From the NCBI GenBank assembly GCA_013347225.1, contig CP054595.1, positions 1,240,001 to 1,304,000 of the forward strand: DNA of 64,000 nt. The letters run 5' to 3'. Positions 12,704 through 20,611 of the stretch are shown here, piece after piece. Position 1 is the first letter of the stretch, and every line of letters begins with the position of its first letter. The notes under the pieces were generated by a model. That model was given only the letters and a program-made list of their open reading frames with translations. It had not been told where the DNA came from and did not search any database. Source of the DNA: Candidatus Accumulibacter similis. Lineage in GTDB: Bacteria > Pseudomonadota > Gammaproteobacteria > Burkholderiales > Rhodocyclaceae. The position numbers and the translations under genes are program-made.

Positions 12704-13954
12704 ATGACGCTGCAACGACTTTACCGCGTGGCGCTGCTGGCGCTGGCCTGGGTGTTCGTCCTTTTCGGTACTGCCTGCGCGCCGCTGCCCGGTGGTGAGG
12801 CGGGCGGGGTGGTGATCGGCACGCTGCGGATCGATGGGCCCAACGTCTTCCTCAACGGCGCGCGGGCGCGCGATGGCGCCAGCGTGCGCGAGGGCGACAC
12901 CGTCACCACCGGCGCCGCTTCGAGCGCCTTCATCGCCTTCAGCGAAGGCGGCTTCGTCCAACTCGACGAGAACACCGATCCCCGCTTCTCGTTTCGCGTC
13001 GAGACCCGTGGCAGGCAGCGCTGCATCCACATCCAGATCGACATCGGCCAGGTGTTCATCGACAAGGATGTCCAGTGCTTCTCGACCCCCGACGTCACCG
13101 GCAATCTCGGCAGCCGGGTCAACATCCGTGTCAGCGGCAAGGAGACGATCGTCACCGTCCTCGCCGGACGTGCCCTGCTGTTCGGCGAACGCGAGCAGAG
13201 CGTACCGGCAGCGGGTGAGGCCGTCTGGCGGCATGGGCGGCAGATCGGTTCGCTGCGCCTGCTCGATGCGGCGGATCTGGCGGCCACTGTCGGCTGGCGT
13301 GAGCGCCATCCCGGCTGGTGCTGCGTCGGCGACCGGCTCGAGCAGCGTCTGCCGGAGCAGTGCGACCGGCAGCACTTCTCGTTCGACCGCCGTCAGGCCG
13401 AGGCGAGTTGCCGGCAGCCGGCGCCGACCGGCTGGTGCTGCGTCGGCGACCGGCTCGAGCAGCGCCTGCCGGAGCAGTGCGACCGGCAGCACTTCTCGTT
13501 TGACCGCCGTCAGGCCGAGGCGCGCTGCCGGCAGTCGGCGCCGACCGGCTGGTGCTGTCTTGGCGGCGGCAGGCTGGCGCAGATGCCGGCCGCGCAGTGC
13601 CGCGGCTTTTTCTCGCCCGATGAGGCACAGGCGCGCCAGCGCTGCCCGGCGCCTCCACGTACGGGGTGGTGTTGCAGCGACGGCCGTCTGAGCGAGACGA
13701 CCGCCAGCCAGTGCCGCGGTTTCTTTGCCGACGAGCGGGGTGAGGCGCAGCGGCGTTGCCAGCCAGACGATGGCTGGTGCTGCCTGCGCGGCAAGGTGGT
13801 CGAAATGAGTGCCGAGCAGTGCCGGCGTGGCCAGGGGCGTTTCGCCGGCGAGCGCAGCGAACTTGGCGACTGCCGGCTGCGGGTGACACCGCTGCCGCCC
13901 GAACTGCGGCCGGCGCGGCCGCTGCCACCGCGCGCACCCATGGTTGTCGAGTAG
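12704..13954 (+). CDS. FecR-domain exported protein with five cysteine-rich GWCC repeats
   Basis: This 416-residue protein has an N-terminal export signal (about residues 8-25, ending GTAC). A FecR-like domain follows at about residues 38-190 (VREGDTVTTGAASSAFIAF, GSRVNIRVSGKETIVTVLAG). The C-terminal half is five tandem repeats at residues 204-242, 243-281, 282-320, 321-356 and about 357-394. Each starts GWCC, has a central QC and an F-rich segment (HFSFD or GFFS), and ends with a single cysteine. Repeats one and two are almost identical in DNA. The signal ends in Cys-25, but the preceding residues are a poor lipobox, so lipoprotein status is uncertain. FecR domains often sense or bind carbohydrate or signal proteins in the periplasm; the repeats may be disulfide-stabilised binding modules. 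Confidence 0.8.
   Translation: MTLQRLYRVALLALAWVFVLFGTACAPLPGGEAGGVVIGTLRIDGPNVFLNGARARDGASVREGDTVTTGAASSAFIAFSEGGFVQLDENTDPRFSFRVETRGRQRCIHIQIDIGQVFIDKDVQCFSTPDVTGNLGSRVNIRVSGKETIVTVLAGRALLFGEREQSVPAAGEAVWRHGRQIGSLRLLDAADLAATVGWRERHPGWCCVGDRLEQRLPEQCDRQHFSFDRRQAEASCRQPAPTGWCCVGDRLEQRLPEQCDRQHFSFDRRQAEARCRQSAPTGWCCLGGGRLAQMPAAQCRGFFSPDEAQARQRCPAPPRTGWCCSDGRLSETTASQCRGFFADERGEAQRRCQPDDGWCCLRGKVVEMSAEQCRRGQGRFAGERSELGDCRLRVTPLPPELRPARPLPPRAPMVVE
13313..13885 (+). repeat. Five in-frame coding repeats of about 108-117 bp
   Basis: Repeat starts are at 13313, 13430, 13547, 13664 and 13772, giving unit lengths of 117, 117, 117, 108 and about 114 bases. Each unit encodes GWCC...QC...C. Units one and two differ at only about five of 117 bases, so that duplication is recent. 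Units three to five have diverged but keep the four cysteines and the GW start. Confidence 0.9.
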
Positions 13955-13972
13955 TCGCTCGGGAGAAATCGC

Positions 13973-14464
13973 TTGGCCAAGCCTTACCGGGTCCTCTTTG
14001 TCTGCATGGGCAACATCTGCCGTTCGCCGATTGCCGAAGCGGTCGCCCGTACGCTGGCACAGCGGCAGGGTCTGGGTCGTGACCTCGACTTCGATTCGGC
14101 TGGCACGCACGGGCACTACCATGCCGGCGAGGCGCCCGATCCACGGGCGCGGCGGGTGGCGGCACGGCGCGGCTACGACCTCTCCCGCCTGCGTGCGCGG
14201 GCGATCATCGACGCCGATTTCGACCGTTCCGACCGCATCCTGGCGATGGATGAGGCGAACCTGGCTTCGTTGCGACGGCAGTGCCCGGAGGAGAGCCGGA
14301 GCAAGCTCGGCCTCTTTCTCGACTACGCCGCCGGTCTGGGCATTTCGGAAGTCCCCGATCCGTACTACGGTGCCGAATCGGGTTTCGAGCGCGTGATCGA
14401 CCTCTGCGAACTGGCGGCACGCGGCCTGCTCGCCGATCTCGCCGGTCGTCGCGGCGGTCGCTGA
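13973..14464 (+). CDS. Low-molecular-weight protein tyrosine phosphatase
   Basis: This is a 163-residue LMW-PTP. The catalytic P-loop CMGNICRSP (CX5R-S) lies near residue 11, and the DPYYG loop near residue 127 supplies the general-acid aspartate. The start is TTG at 13973 with a GGGAGA Shine-Dalgarno at normal spacing; there is no better upstream ATG. Bacterial members dephosphorylate BY-kinases and other phosphotyrosine proteins, often in exopolysaccharide export. No kinase is encoded nearby. It follows the repeat protein after 18 bases, probably as the third gene of the same operon. Confidence 0.9.
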   Translation: MAKPYRVLFVCMGNICRSPIAEAVARTLAQRQGLGRDLDFDSAGTHGHYHAGEAPDPRARRVAARRGYDLSRLRARAIIDADFDRSDRILAMDEANLASLRRQCPEESRSKLGLFLDYAAGLGISEVPDPYYGAESGFERVIDLCELAARGLLADLAGRRGGR

Positions 14465-14492
14465 GAACGCGTCTGCGGGCGTCTGCGGGAGG

Positions 14493-15122
14493 TCAGGCGG
14501 GTGCCGCGGGCGGGTCGCCGGCGCTCGACCAGCGCGCGCGCACTGCCGCACGCCGGCCGGCAAACCAGAAGAGCGCGAGCAGCGGCCAGGCCGAGTCGGT
14601 TTTCCCCTGTTCCGCCAGCAGCAACGCCTCGGTCGCCGGCAGGCGGACGACGCGGATGTCCTCGCCCTCGTCCGCCAGGCCGTGGATGCCGCCGGCGTTG
14701 GAGCTGTCGATGCGGCCGAGGAAAAGGTGTGTGCGCTGCGAGGTCTTCGCCGGGCTGGTGTAGAAGCTGCTGATCGGCAGCAGATCGAGGACCGTACAGC
14801 CGGCTTCCTCGAGCGCCTCGCGCCGTGCCACCTGCGCCGGCGTTTCGCCGGCTTCGATCAGGCCGGCGACGATCTCGAGCAGCCACGGTCCGCGCTCGTC
14901 GTCACGGGCGCCGATGCGGAACTGTTCGATCATCACCACCTCGTCGCGCAGCGGATCGTAGAGCAGCACGGCGGCGACGTCGCCCTTCTCGATCACCTCG
15001 CGGACGATCGGCGGGCTCATGCCGCCGGCGAACAGCCGGTGGCGCAGCCGCAGCCGCTCGAGGCGGTAGAAACCCTGGTGGCAGACTTCGCGTTCGATGA
15101 TCTCGACTTCGTCCTGGCGCAT
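14493..15122 (-). CDS. nudF: ADP-ribose pyrophosphatase (Nudix hydrolase NudF type)
   Basis: This 209-residue Nudix hydrolase carries the full Nudix box GLIEAGETPAQVARREALEEAG (residues listed only up to the catalytic REALEE core; GX5EX7REXXEEXG is satisfied). The N-terminal dimerisation strand region and the LPISSFYTSPAKTSQRTHLFLG segment match the ADP-ribose pyrophosphatase subgroup, which hydrolyses ADP-ribose to AMP and ribose-5-phosphate. A strong AAGGAG Shine-Dalgarno precedes the ATG at 15122. It converges with the phosphatase gene, with stops 28 bases apart. A TAGACT -10-like hexamer is visible on the minus strand at 15150-15155. Confidence 0.92.
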   Translation of the reverse strand: MRQDEVEIIEREVCHQGFYRLERLRLRHRLFAGGMSPPIVREVIEKGDVAAVLLYDPLRDEVVMIEQFRIGARDDERGPWLLEIVAGLIEAGETPAQVARREALEEAGCTVLDLLPISSFYTSPAKTSQRTHLFLGRIDSSNAGGIHGLADEGEDIRVVRLPATEALLLAEQGKTDSAWPLLALFWFAGRRAAVRARWSSAGDPPAAPA

Positions 15123-15586
15123 GCTCCACTCCTTTCGCGGATGCGGCAGAGTCTAACGCAGCCCGGGCGGCGGCGGGTCGCCTCTTGTCGTGCCGGTGCC
15201 GGCGAAACGAATTGAGGGCCGACGCCTGGCGGAGGAGGCAGCGATCGTGAACGCCGTCATTCCGGGCAAAAGCCGCGGCGATGGGCGTCTGTCAATCCGC
15301 CAGGCGCAGTTCCCGCGTCATGCAGGAGAAGTGACCCGCTTTCGCCGCAGTTTCTCGCTGGCTGGCCTGAAAATCGCTAGCGGGGCGGGATGTCGCGGAT
15401 CAGCAGCAGGGAGGCTTGGCCAGGGAGCGGCATTCCTCCGCGCCGGGTTCACAGTCTCCGGCCGATTGCTGCTGGTGTGCAATCACGCGAAGCCGATGGC
15501 CCGCTGTGCATCGGCCGTCTTCGGACATGGAAACACGTTCACGGAGGCCGCAGCGCGACGCATCCCTCGATTGCCGCGGCTGCAGA
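15123..15586. other. Non-coding stretch between nudF and the MBOAT-like gene
   Basis: No frame here has convincing start, codon bias or protein similarity on either strand. It contains the nudF promoter region near 15150 and the 3' flank of the minus-strand membrane protein. I see no clear terminator hairpin with a T-run. Confidence 0.5.
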
Positions 15587-16963
15587 TCAGGCAAGGCCAA
15601 AGAGAGCCAGGAAGAAGTTCGCCCGGGCGCCGAATCCTGCCGTGCTCTGCACGTTCCAGATGTAGATCAGGCCGAAGAACGTCCACACGCCGGCAATCCT
15701 CAGCACGCGTCTCAGTCTGCCGGCTGCTGGCGGTCGCCCGCCCCGGCGCTGCTCGCGCCACATCGAGACAAAGATGCCCAGTGCCAGAAGGAAGCAGTAG
15801 AAGAACCGGGAGCGATGTCCATGAACTACGGCGACGATCTGGCCCTGGACCATCATTTCGTTCAGCTTGATGATGTGATAGTACATGTTGCCAACGAACG
15901 CCGCTGCGAAGACGGCAGCCAACAGACGCAGAGTGGGCCAGTTGCGCAAGCGGCTTCCGAGTTGGGCGAAGGTGGGAAGGAAGAAGAAATTGGCCATTAC
16001 TTCCTTGAAATAGTAGTAGTAGCGATTCCAGAACTCGACCACCGATTCGGCCAGCAGCGGCTTGTAGGTATTGCGGAAAACGTTGAAGCCGAACAGCCGG
16101 AGGATGGCGATCACCTTGAGGCCACTGATGGCATGCCGCAGCACCTGGTAGATCAGTTCGAGGTAGACGCTGAGCCAGGATATCCAGACAGCGCCGCCCG
16201 TCGACTCCTGCTCGATCAACTGCGACAAACGGGGAATCTCCGCGATCTGGCCTCCGAGCCTTGCCGTCAGGGCATTTCCCGGCCCGTAGAGCAGACCCTC
16301 GAGAGCAGCGAGCGTGATGGTCCAGAGAACGGCGAGAACGAGGAGTTTGATGCCGGCGAGCTGCGAACGGGCGAGTTCCTTCTCGTTCATGGCCTCGCAC
16401 CGCGACAGATAGGCAAAACCCTTGCCGTAGGGCGTGTTGGAGCCACCGTAGATGGGCCAGATGGTCAGAAAGTGATCGGCGAAGCGCGTGCCGCTCATCC
16501 GGCCGTACTGCCCGGCAAACAGCAGGTAGCCCAAACGCCAGATCAGGAAGGGGAACATCAGGAGTACCGCAGCGAGTACCTCGCGCCACAGGCCACTCGT
16601 CGGCGTGGTGGTCCACAAGATCAGCAGACCAATCCAATAGGACGAATGCAGGGTGATCTGTGGATGCCGTCTCACGAGCAGCGGCAGGGATGAGAACGCG
16701 GTGGCGGCGCGATGACAAAGCCAGACGACCGCCAGCAGCGCGACGAGCGCGGTCGCCAGGGCGATTCCATCGCTCGCAACAGGGAACTCCTGCAGCCTGA
16801 ACTGCTGCAGAGGCTTCCTGAAGAACACCCAGAGTGCACCGAGGGACAGAATCGTCCGACGTCTGCCAGGCGTCAGCCAGCGCAGCAAGCCGCCCATGTG
16901 CTCCCCCCACCAGGCCAGGACCTTCTCGTCCTCGTGGAACTGCCTCAGCCGGCTGAACTGCAT
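15587..16963 (-). CDS. MBOAT/DltB-like polytopic membrane protein
   Basis: This 458-residue protein has about ten hydrophobic segments. The central stretch ESVVEFWNRYYYYFKEVM followed by FFFLPTF resembles the MBOAT signature, in which an FW-R motif precedes a re-entrant segment. A candidate catalytic histidine lies in VAVVHGHRSRFFYC. MBOAT enzymes such as DltB and AlgI move acyl groups from a carrier or CoA to an extracytoplasmic acceptor. The gene is last in a minus-strand cluster after the AMP ligase, carrier protein and lyase, with a 334-bp gap before it. The family call is by pattern, not alignment; an unrelated polytopic protein is the alternative. Confidence 0.6.
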   Translation of the reverse strand: MQFSRLRQFHEDEKVLAWWGEHMGGLLRWLTPGRRRTILSLGALWVFFRKPLQQFRLQEFPVASDGIALATALVALLAVVWLCHRAATAFSSLPLLVRRHPQITLHSSYWIGLLILWTTTPTSGLWREVLAAVLLMFPFLIWRLGYLLFAGQYGRMSGTRFADHFLTIWPIYGGSNTPYGKGFAYLSRCEAMNEKELARSQLAGIKLLVLAVLWTITLAALEGLLYGPGNALTARLGGQIAEIPRLSQLIEQESTGGAVWISWLSVYLELIYQVLRHAISGLKVIAILRLFGFNVFRNTYKPLLAESVVEFWNRYYYYFKEVMANFFFLPTFAQLGSRLRNWPTLRLLAAVFAAAFVGNMYYHIIKLNEMMVQGQIVAVVHGHRSRFFYCFLLALGIFVSMWREQRRGGRPPAAGRLRRVLRIAGVWTFFGLIYIWNVQSTAGFGARANFFLALFGLA

Positions 16964-17297
16964 CGGGAACTCGCAAGAAACAGGATCACACGCATTTACA
17001 TTTGTGGAACGCCGTCCGCACGATCGGCGGCCCGGGGATGCTCAGAAGAAGACGGACGGTGGGCAAGTGCTCATCCGGGTGATCGGTTCGCTCGGGCGAC
17101 GTCCCCGCCAGCGGCAGTCAGCGGTCGGAGCCTCTTGGGCGGGCGGCAGAATGCAGGGCACGGCACGGGAAGAAACCGCGGCTGAACCGTCGGCGGTCGC
17201 GTGGCTGTCAGAGCGAGCCTGCCGAGGGAAGCGCACGCCGGCAAGATGCGGCGATTGCCGAGCACGCCAGCGGCCGCTGCCCGCGCAGGAGCCAATC
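16964..17297. other. Non-coding gap inside the Dlt-like cluster
   Basis: This 334-bp interval separates the lyase stop (17298) from the MBOAT-like start (16963), both on the minus strand. No convincing gene is visible. The gap could hold a separate promoter for the membrane protein or the remnant of a lost gene. Confidence 0.45.
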
Positions 17298-18158
17298 CTA
17301 CGGACGTGCATCCCGTCGCGCCAGATTCTCCGTCAGGATCTGCGTGCAGTCCTTGACCCCGATCCGGCTGCCGGCGAGGGTGCCGTCACGCGCCTTGAGA
17401 TCGAGCATGGCATCTTCGATGGCTGCCTGGGCCGCGAACAGGCAGGGTGTGCTGTAAATCACCAGCGAAACCCCGGCATCGCGAAGTTCGTCCTGGGTGC
17501 AGGGCGGCGACTTCCCACCAGCGATCTGGTTGAAGCAGAAAGGCCGGTCGACCACTCGTGATAGTTCGCGAACAACCTCGAGGCTGGTCAGACCATCAAC
17601 CAGCACGGCATCCGCGCCGGCCGCGGCAAAGGCTTCGACGCGCTGCCGAATCTCATCCAGCTCTCCCACATCCGTACGCGCGATGACCAGGATGTCGCGT
17701 CGTGTCGCCAGGACGGCGCGCAGCTTGGCCAGGTATTCATCGAGAGGCATGATCTGCTTGCCCTCGAAATGCCCACAGCGGCGAGGCCTCTTCTGGTCTT
17801 CGAGCACGACCCCCGAGGCGCCAACAGCTTCGAGTACCGACACGACGTGGCAGGCCACCTCGGGGTCGCAGTAGCCGTCATCGATGTCGACCAGCAGGTT
17901 GTGCGTCGGCAGCACGGTACGCAAGCGCTGCACGTAGGCGACGATGTCGGTCCAAGTGATGAAGCCGATGTCGGGCAGTCCGTAGTTGCTGGCCGCAAAG
18001 CCAAATCCGCTGACGAACAGGCTGTCGAAGTGGCGGCCGGCCAGGGCGGCGGAGAAGACATCGTAAACCCCGATGAAGGGTAGGATGTGGCTGTTCGCGA
18101 TCGACTCCCGCAGACGAAGTCCCGGCGAAGAGGTCGTGCGCAATGCTTCTGTATTCAC
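17298..18158 (-). CDS. Isocitrate lyase/PEP-mutase superfamily enzyme
   Basis: This 286-residue TIM-barrel enzyme of the ICL/PEPM superfamily shows VDIDDGY (metal-site aspartates at 91, 93 and 94) and EDQKRPRRCGH with Glu-120 and Cys-128. The KRCGH-type cysteine is the catalytic base of isocitrate and 2-methylisocitrate lyases. Phosphoenolpyruvate mutases instead have an EDK...NS motif, so phosphonate formation is unlikely. A C-C lyase or a carboxylic-acid decarboxylase is the best reading; the substrate is unknown. The start is GTG at 18158 and overlaps the carrier-protein stop (GTGA), so the genes are translationally coupled. The tight coupling suggests the enzyme makes or processes the acid that the ligase loads. 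Confidence 0.85.
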   Translation of the reverse strand: MNTEALRTTSSPGLRLRESIANSHILPFIGVYDVFSAALAGRHFDSLFVSGFGFAASNYGLPDIGFITWTDIVAYVQRLRTVLPTHNLLVDIDDGYCDPEVACHVVSVLEAVGASGVVLEDQKRPRRCGHFEGKQIMPLDEYLAKLRAVLATRRDILVIARTDVGELDEIRQRVEAFAAAGADAVLVDGLTSLEVVRELSRVVDRPFCFNQIAGGKSPPCTQDELRDAGVSLVIYSTPCLFAAQAAIEDAMLDLKARDGTLAGSRIGVKDCTQILTENLARRDARP

Positions 18159-18415
18159 GGGTTGGCCTTGTCGATCAGGTCAACGATGCTGGCCATCGTC
18201 GAGAGCCGTTCAGGGTCGAAACCGCCGGCGGAAATGTCGATTCCGTATGTCTTCTCGAGATAGAGGACGATCTGCACGATTGCCAGCGAATCGAGCAGGC
18301 CGGAGGCGAACAGGTTGTCATGGACGCCGACGCTCTCGATCGGTTTGTTGGGCTTCTGGATCGTGCGCAGGTAAACGATGAGATCCTGCAGACGCTGCTC
18401 GCTATCGCCGCTCAT
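18155..18415 (-). CDS. Acyl/peptidyl carrier protein
   Basis: This 86-residue acidic carrier protein has the phosphopantetheine site in NLFASGLLDSLAIVQIV; Ser-43 of the DSL motif should carry the prosthetic group. Charged helices around it match the carrier-protein fold. The ATG at 18415 overlaps the ligase stop in an ATGA, and its own stop overlaps the lyase GTG, so ligase, carrier and lyase are made from one mRNA in a coupled way. It lacks the exact DSLD of fatty-acid AcpP and resembles dedicated single-domain carriers such as DltC. It is probably loaded by the adjacent ligase. Confidence 0.9.
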   Translation of the reverse strand: MSGDSEQRLQDLIVYLRTIQKPNKPIESVGVHDNLFASGLLDSLAIVQIVLYLEKTYGIDISAGGFDPERLSTMASIVDLIDKANP

Positions 18416-19932
18416 CCGCTCATCTCCCCGGCAAGGACATGCGCCAGATCGAGCGGCGTCAGCCCGGCGCAGGCCGCCTTGACGGCATCGCGATTGATCT
18501 TGCCGCGGGAGGTGCGGGGGATTTCGTCCACAAGCCACCAGCGCATCGGCATCTTGTGCTCGGCGAGTTGCGACCGCATCCAGCTGTGCAGGGCCCGGAT
18601 CGTCGCGCTTTCCGAATTGGTCAGGACGACCGCCATCCCGACTGCCTGCCCGTAGACCTCGTCATCCAGTGCGAAGGTGCAGACATCGCTGGCCCCTTCG
18701 AAACGTTCGACGACCGTATCCACGTCAGAGGGGTAGATCTTCATTCCGCCCCTGTTGATCTCGTCCCGCTCACGGCCTCGCAACACCAGCCTGCCGTGTT
18801 CATCGAGAAAGCCGATGTCGCCAGTCAGGAACCAGCCGTCGCGAACGGCCAGGGCTGTCAGGTCGTCACGCTGGAAGTAGCCTTTCATCAGTGCCGGAGT
18901 ATTGAGCCAGACAAAACCCGATTCCCCGGGCAGGCATTCGTCTTCCGGAACGAGCGGCCGCGTCGTGTCGGCGGTGTGCAGCACCTTGATGATCGCGCCC
19001 CAACCTGCGCCGATCAGACCGTCTTCGGCAGCGCAATCGGCATTGCCAAGGCCCGCGACCCAACTGCCGGTCTCGGTGATCCCGTAGGAATTGCAGACCT
19101 GGCGCGTACCCGTCCAGGCACGGATTTCCTCCCATGCGTGTGCCGACAGCGGCGCCGAGCCACAATGGACACGTTGCAGGGTGCCTGCCTGCGGCGGCTT
19201 GGACAGTCTGGTCGCCAGCTTCCAGACGGCAGGCACCGACGACAGAAAGGTGATCCGGTGGTCATCGATCATCTGACCGAGCCGGATGATGATCTCCGGG
19301 CGGAAGGGCGGGGTGACGAACAGATCCATGCCGGAAAGCCACGGGAACAGGCAATTGCAGATCAGGCCGTGGCCAAAGTGCGTCGGCAGCAGGCAGAGCG
19401 TGCGGGCGAAAGGGGCAACGCCGAGGTGGTCGCGCAGCCCCATCCAGCGCGCGCGCAACGAGCGATGGGTGTGGACGACCCCCTTCGGTGCTCCCGTCGA
19501 GCCGGAGGTGAACAGAATCAGCGCGTCGTCGTCGAGCTGGCTGAAGCCGGCGGTCGCCTCCTCGTCACCTGCCTGTGTCGTCTCCACAACAGGCACGCCC
19601 GCGTCAGCCAGCGCCTCGGCGACAGCCGCTTCGGTCAGGTGATCGACGACAGCCAATCTGGGAAGTGCCGCCGAAACCAGGGTCCGGATCTCGAATGCCG
19701 TCAGGCGCGAGTCGATCGGTACCGCGCAGGCCCCCAACTTCCAGATTGCCAGCAACTCGGCAAAAAACTCGAGGCTATTCCCGAATGGCAGGAAGACCCG
19801 GTCTCCTCGGGACAATCCACTGCGTGTGAAGCGGGCAACCCGTCGCGCCACTTGGCGAGCAATCTCGGACTGGCTCCATGCCCGCCCACTGACTGGCTCC
19901 GCCAGGTTTCCCACACCCAGATCCAAGAACAT
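18412..19932 (-). CDS. AMP-forming acid ligase of the class I adenylate-forming superfamily
   Basis: The 506-residue protein has the AMP-binding P-loop LILFTSGSTGAPKG (residues 138-151), the SYGITETGSW motif, the WFLTGDIGF hinge-region motif and the C-terminal catalytic lysine in PRTSRGKINRD. This is the complete architecture of enzymes that activate a carboxylic acid as an acyl-adenylate and pass it to a thiol. The next gene encodes a carrier protein, so loading of that protein is more likely than CoA. The ATG at 19932 has an AAGGAG Shine-Dalgarno. The substrate is not predictable by eye. It is the first gene of the minus-strand cluster; the promoter should lie in 19933-20611. Confidence 0.88.
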   Translation of the reverse strand: MFLDLGVGNLAEPVSGRAWSQSEIARQVARRVARFTRSGLSRGDRVFLPFGNSLEFFAELLAIWKLGACAVPIDSRLTAFEIRTLVSAALPRLAVVDHLTEAAVAEALADAGVPVVETTQAGDEEATAGFSQLDDDALILFTSGSTGAPKGVVHTHRSLRARWMGLRDHLGVAPFARTLCLLPTHFGHGLICNCLFPWLSGMDLFVTPPFRPEIIIRLGQMIDDHRITFLSSVPAVWKLATRLSKPPQAGTLQRVHCGSAPLSAHAWEEIRAWTGTRQVCNSYGITETGSWVAGLGNADCAAEDGLIGAGWGAIIKVLHTADTTRPLVPEDECLPGESGFVWLNTPALMKGYFQRDDLTALAVRDGWFLTGDIGFLDEHGRLVLRGRERDEINRGGMKIYPSDVDTVVERFEGASDVCTFALDDEVYGQAVGMAVVLTNSESATIRALHSWMRSQLAEHKMPMRWWLVDEIPRTSRGKINRDAVKAACAGLTPLDLAHVLAGEMSG

Positions 19933-20611
19933 TTCGCTCGCTCCTTCGCGCCAATGCGGCGATCGTTACCGTCAGGACAAACGCAGAGTCGTCCCGCCTG
20001 CGTCGGGACTGCGGTGCGCCACCACTGTCTGCGGACAAAGCGAGGCAAGGATGGCAGCAGATGCCAGGCCATCCGCGACAGGCAGCTGGCCGGGCCGTAC
20101 AAGGCACTCCAGAGGGATGACCTGCGGCGACGTGCAACGTCTCGGGGCCCCTCCATTCAGTGTCGTTCCCTTGATGCGCATGGCGTATGGTAGCGTTTCC
20201 ACGGTCTTGCCGCAATCGTCAGCAGGAGGCCCGCTGATCTCGGCGGCTCGCCACGCACCAGGCCAATGCCGTGATTCGGCCGCTGGACGAGAGGACCTCC
20301 GCGGTCACGGGGTCATGGCGCTGCGTCAAGCCGTCTGGCTCTCCGTCTGGCCCGTTTCTGTTGATGGGCAGCTCTTCCGGGCATGATCGACATGCGGAGC
20401 GGAGGTCGTCGTCTCCTGTCTCCACCGAGTCAGCCTGCCAGGAACAAGGGGCGCCGGCAGCGTGCGGCCCGCTGGAGAATTGGCGCGGTTGCTTCCATAA
20501 TGCTGGCTTGTCCGCGCCTGCCTTTCCCTTCGCAGGTCACGACGGAGTGACCCATCGCCGTACCGCCAGCCAGGCTGGCAGGACCCCATTCGTTCGTGGA
20601 GTGAAGCGTCC
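19933..20611. other. Long divergent intergenic region upstream of the AMP ligase and PBP1A
   Basis: This 679-bp stretch lies between two divergent start codons. Open frames exist on both strands but lack Shine-Dalgarno sites and recognisable protein motifs. It must contain promoters for both directions. Its size could accommodate a small RNA or decayed gene, but I cannot support either. Confidence 0.5.

Noticed and set aside
13313..13885. CRISPR-like or intergenic direct repeats
   Set aside because: The repeats are adjacent without spacers and in frame inside a protein gene.
15190..15870. A plus-strand gene overlapping the end of the MBOAT-like gene
   Set aside because: The 226-codon frame is Arg/Ser-rich, has no Shine-Dalgarno and overlaps the 3' end of a better supported minus-strand gene.
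17298..18158. Phosphonate biosynthesis through PEP mutase
   Set aside because: The protein has KR-type CGH with a catalytic cysteine instead of the mutase EDK...NS motif, and no phosphonopyruvate decarboxylase is nearby.
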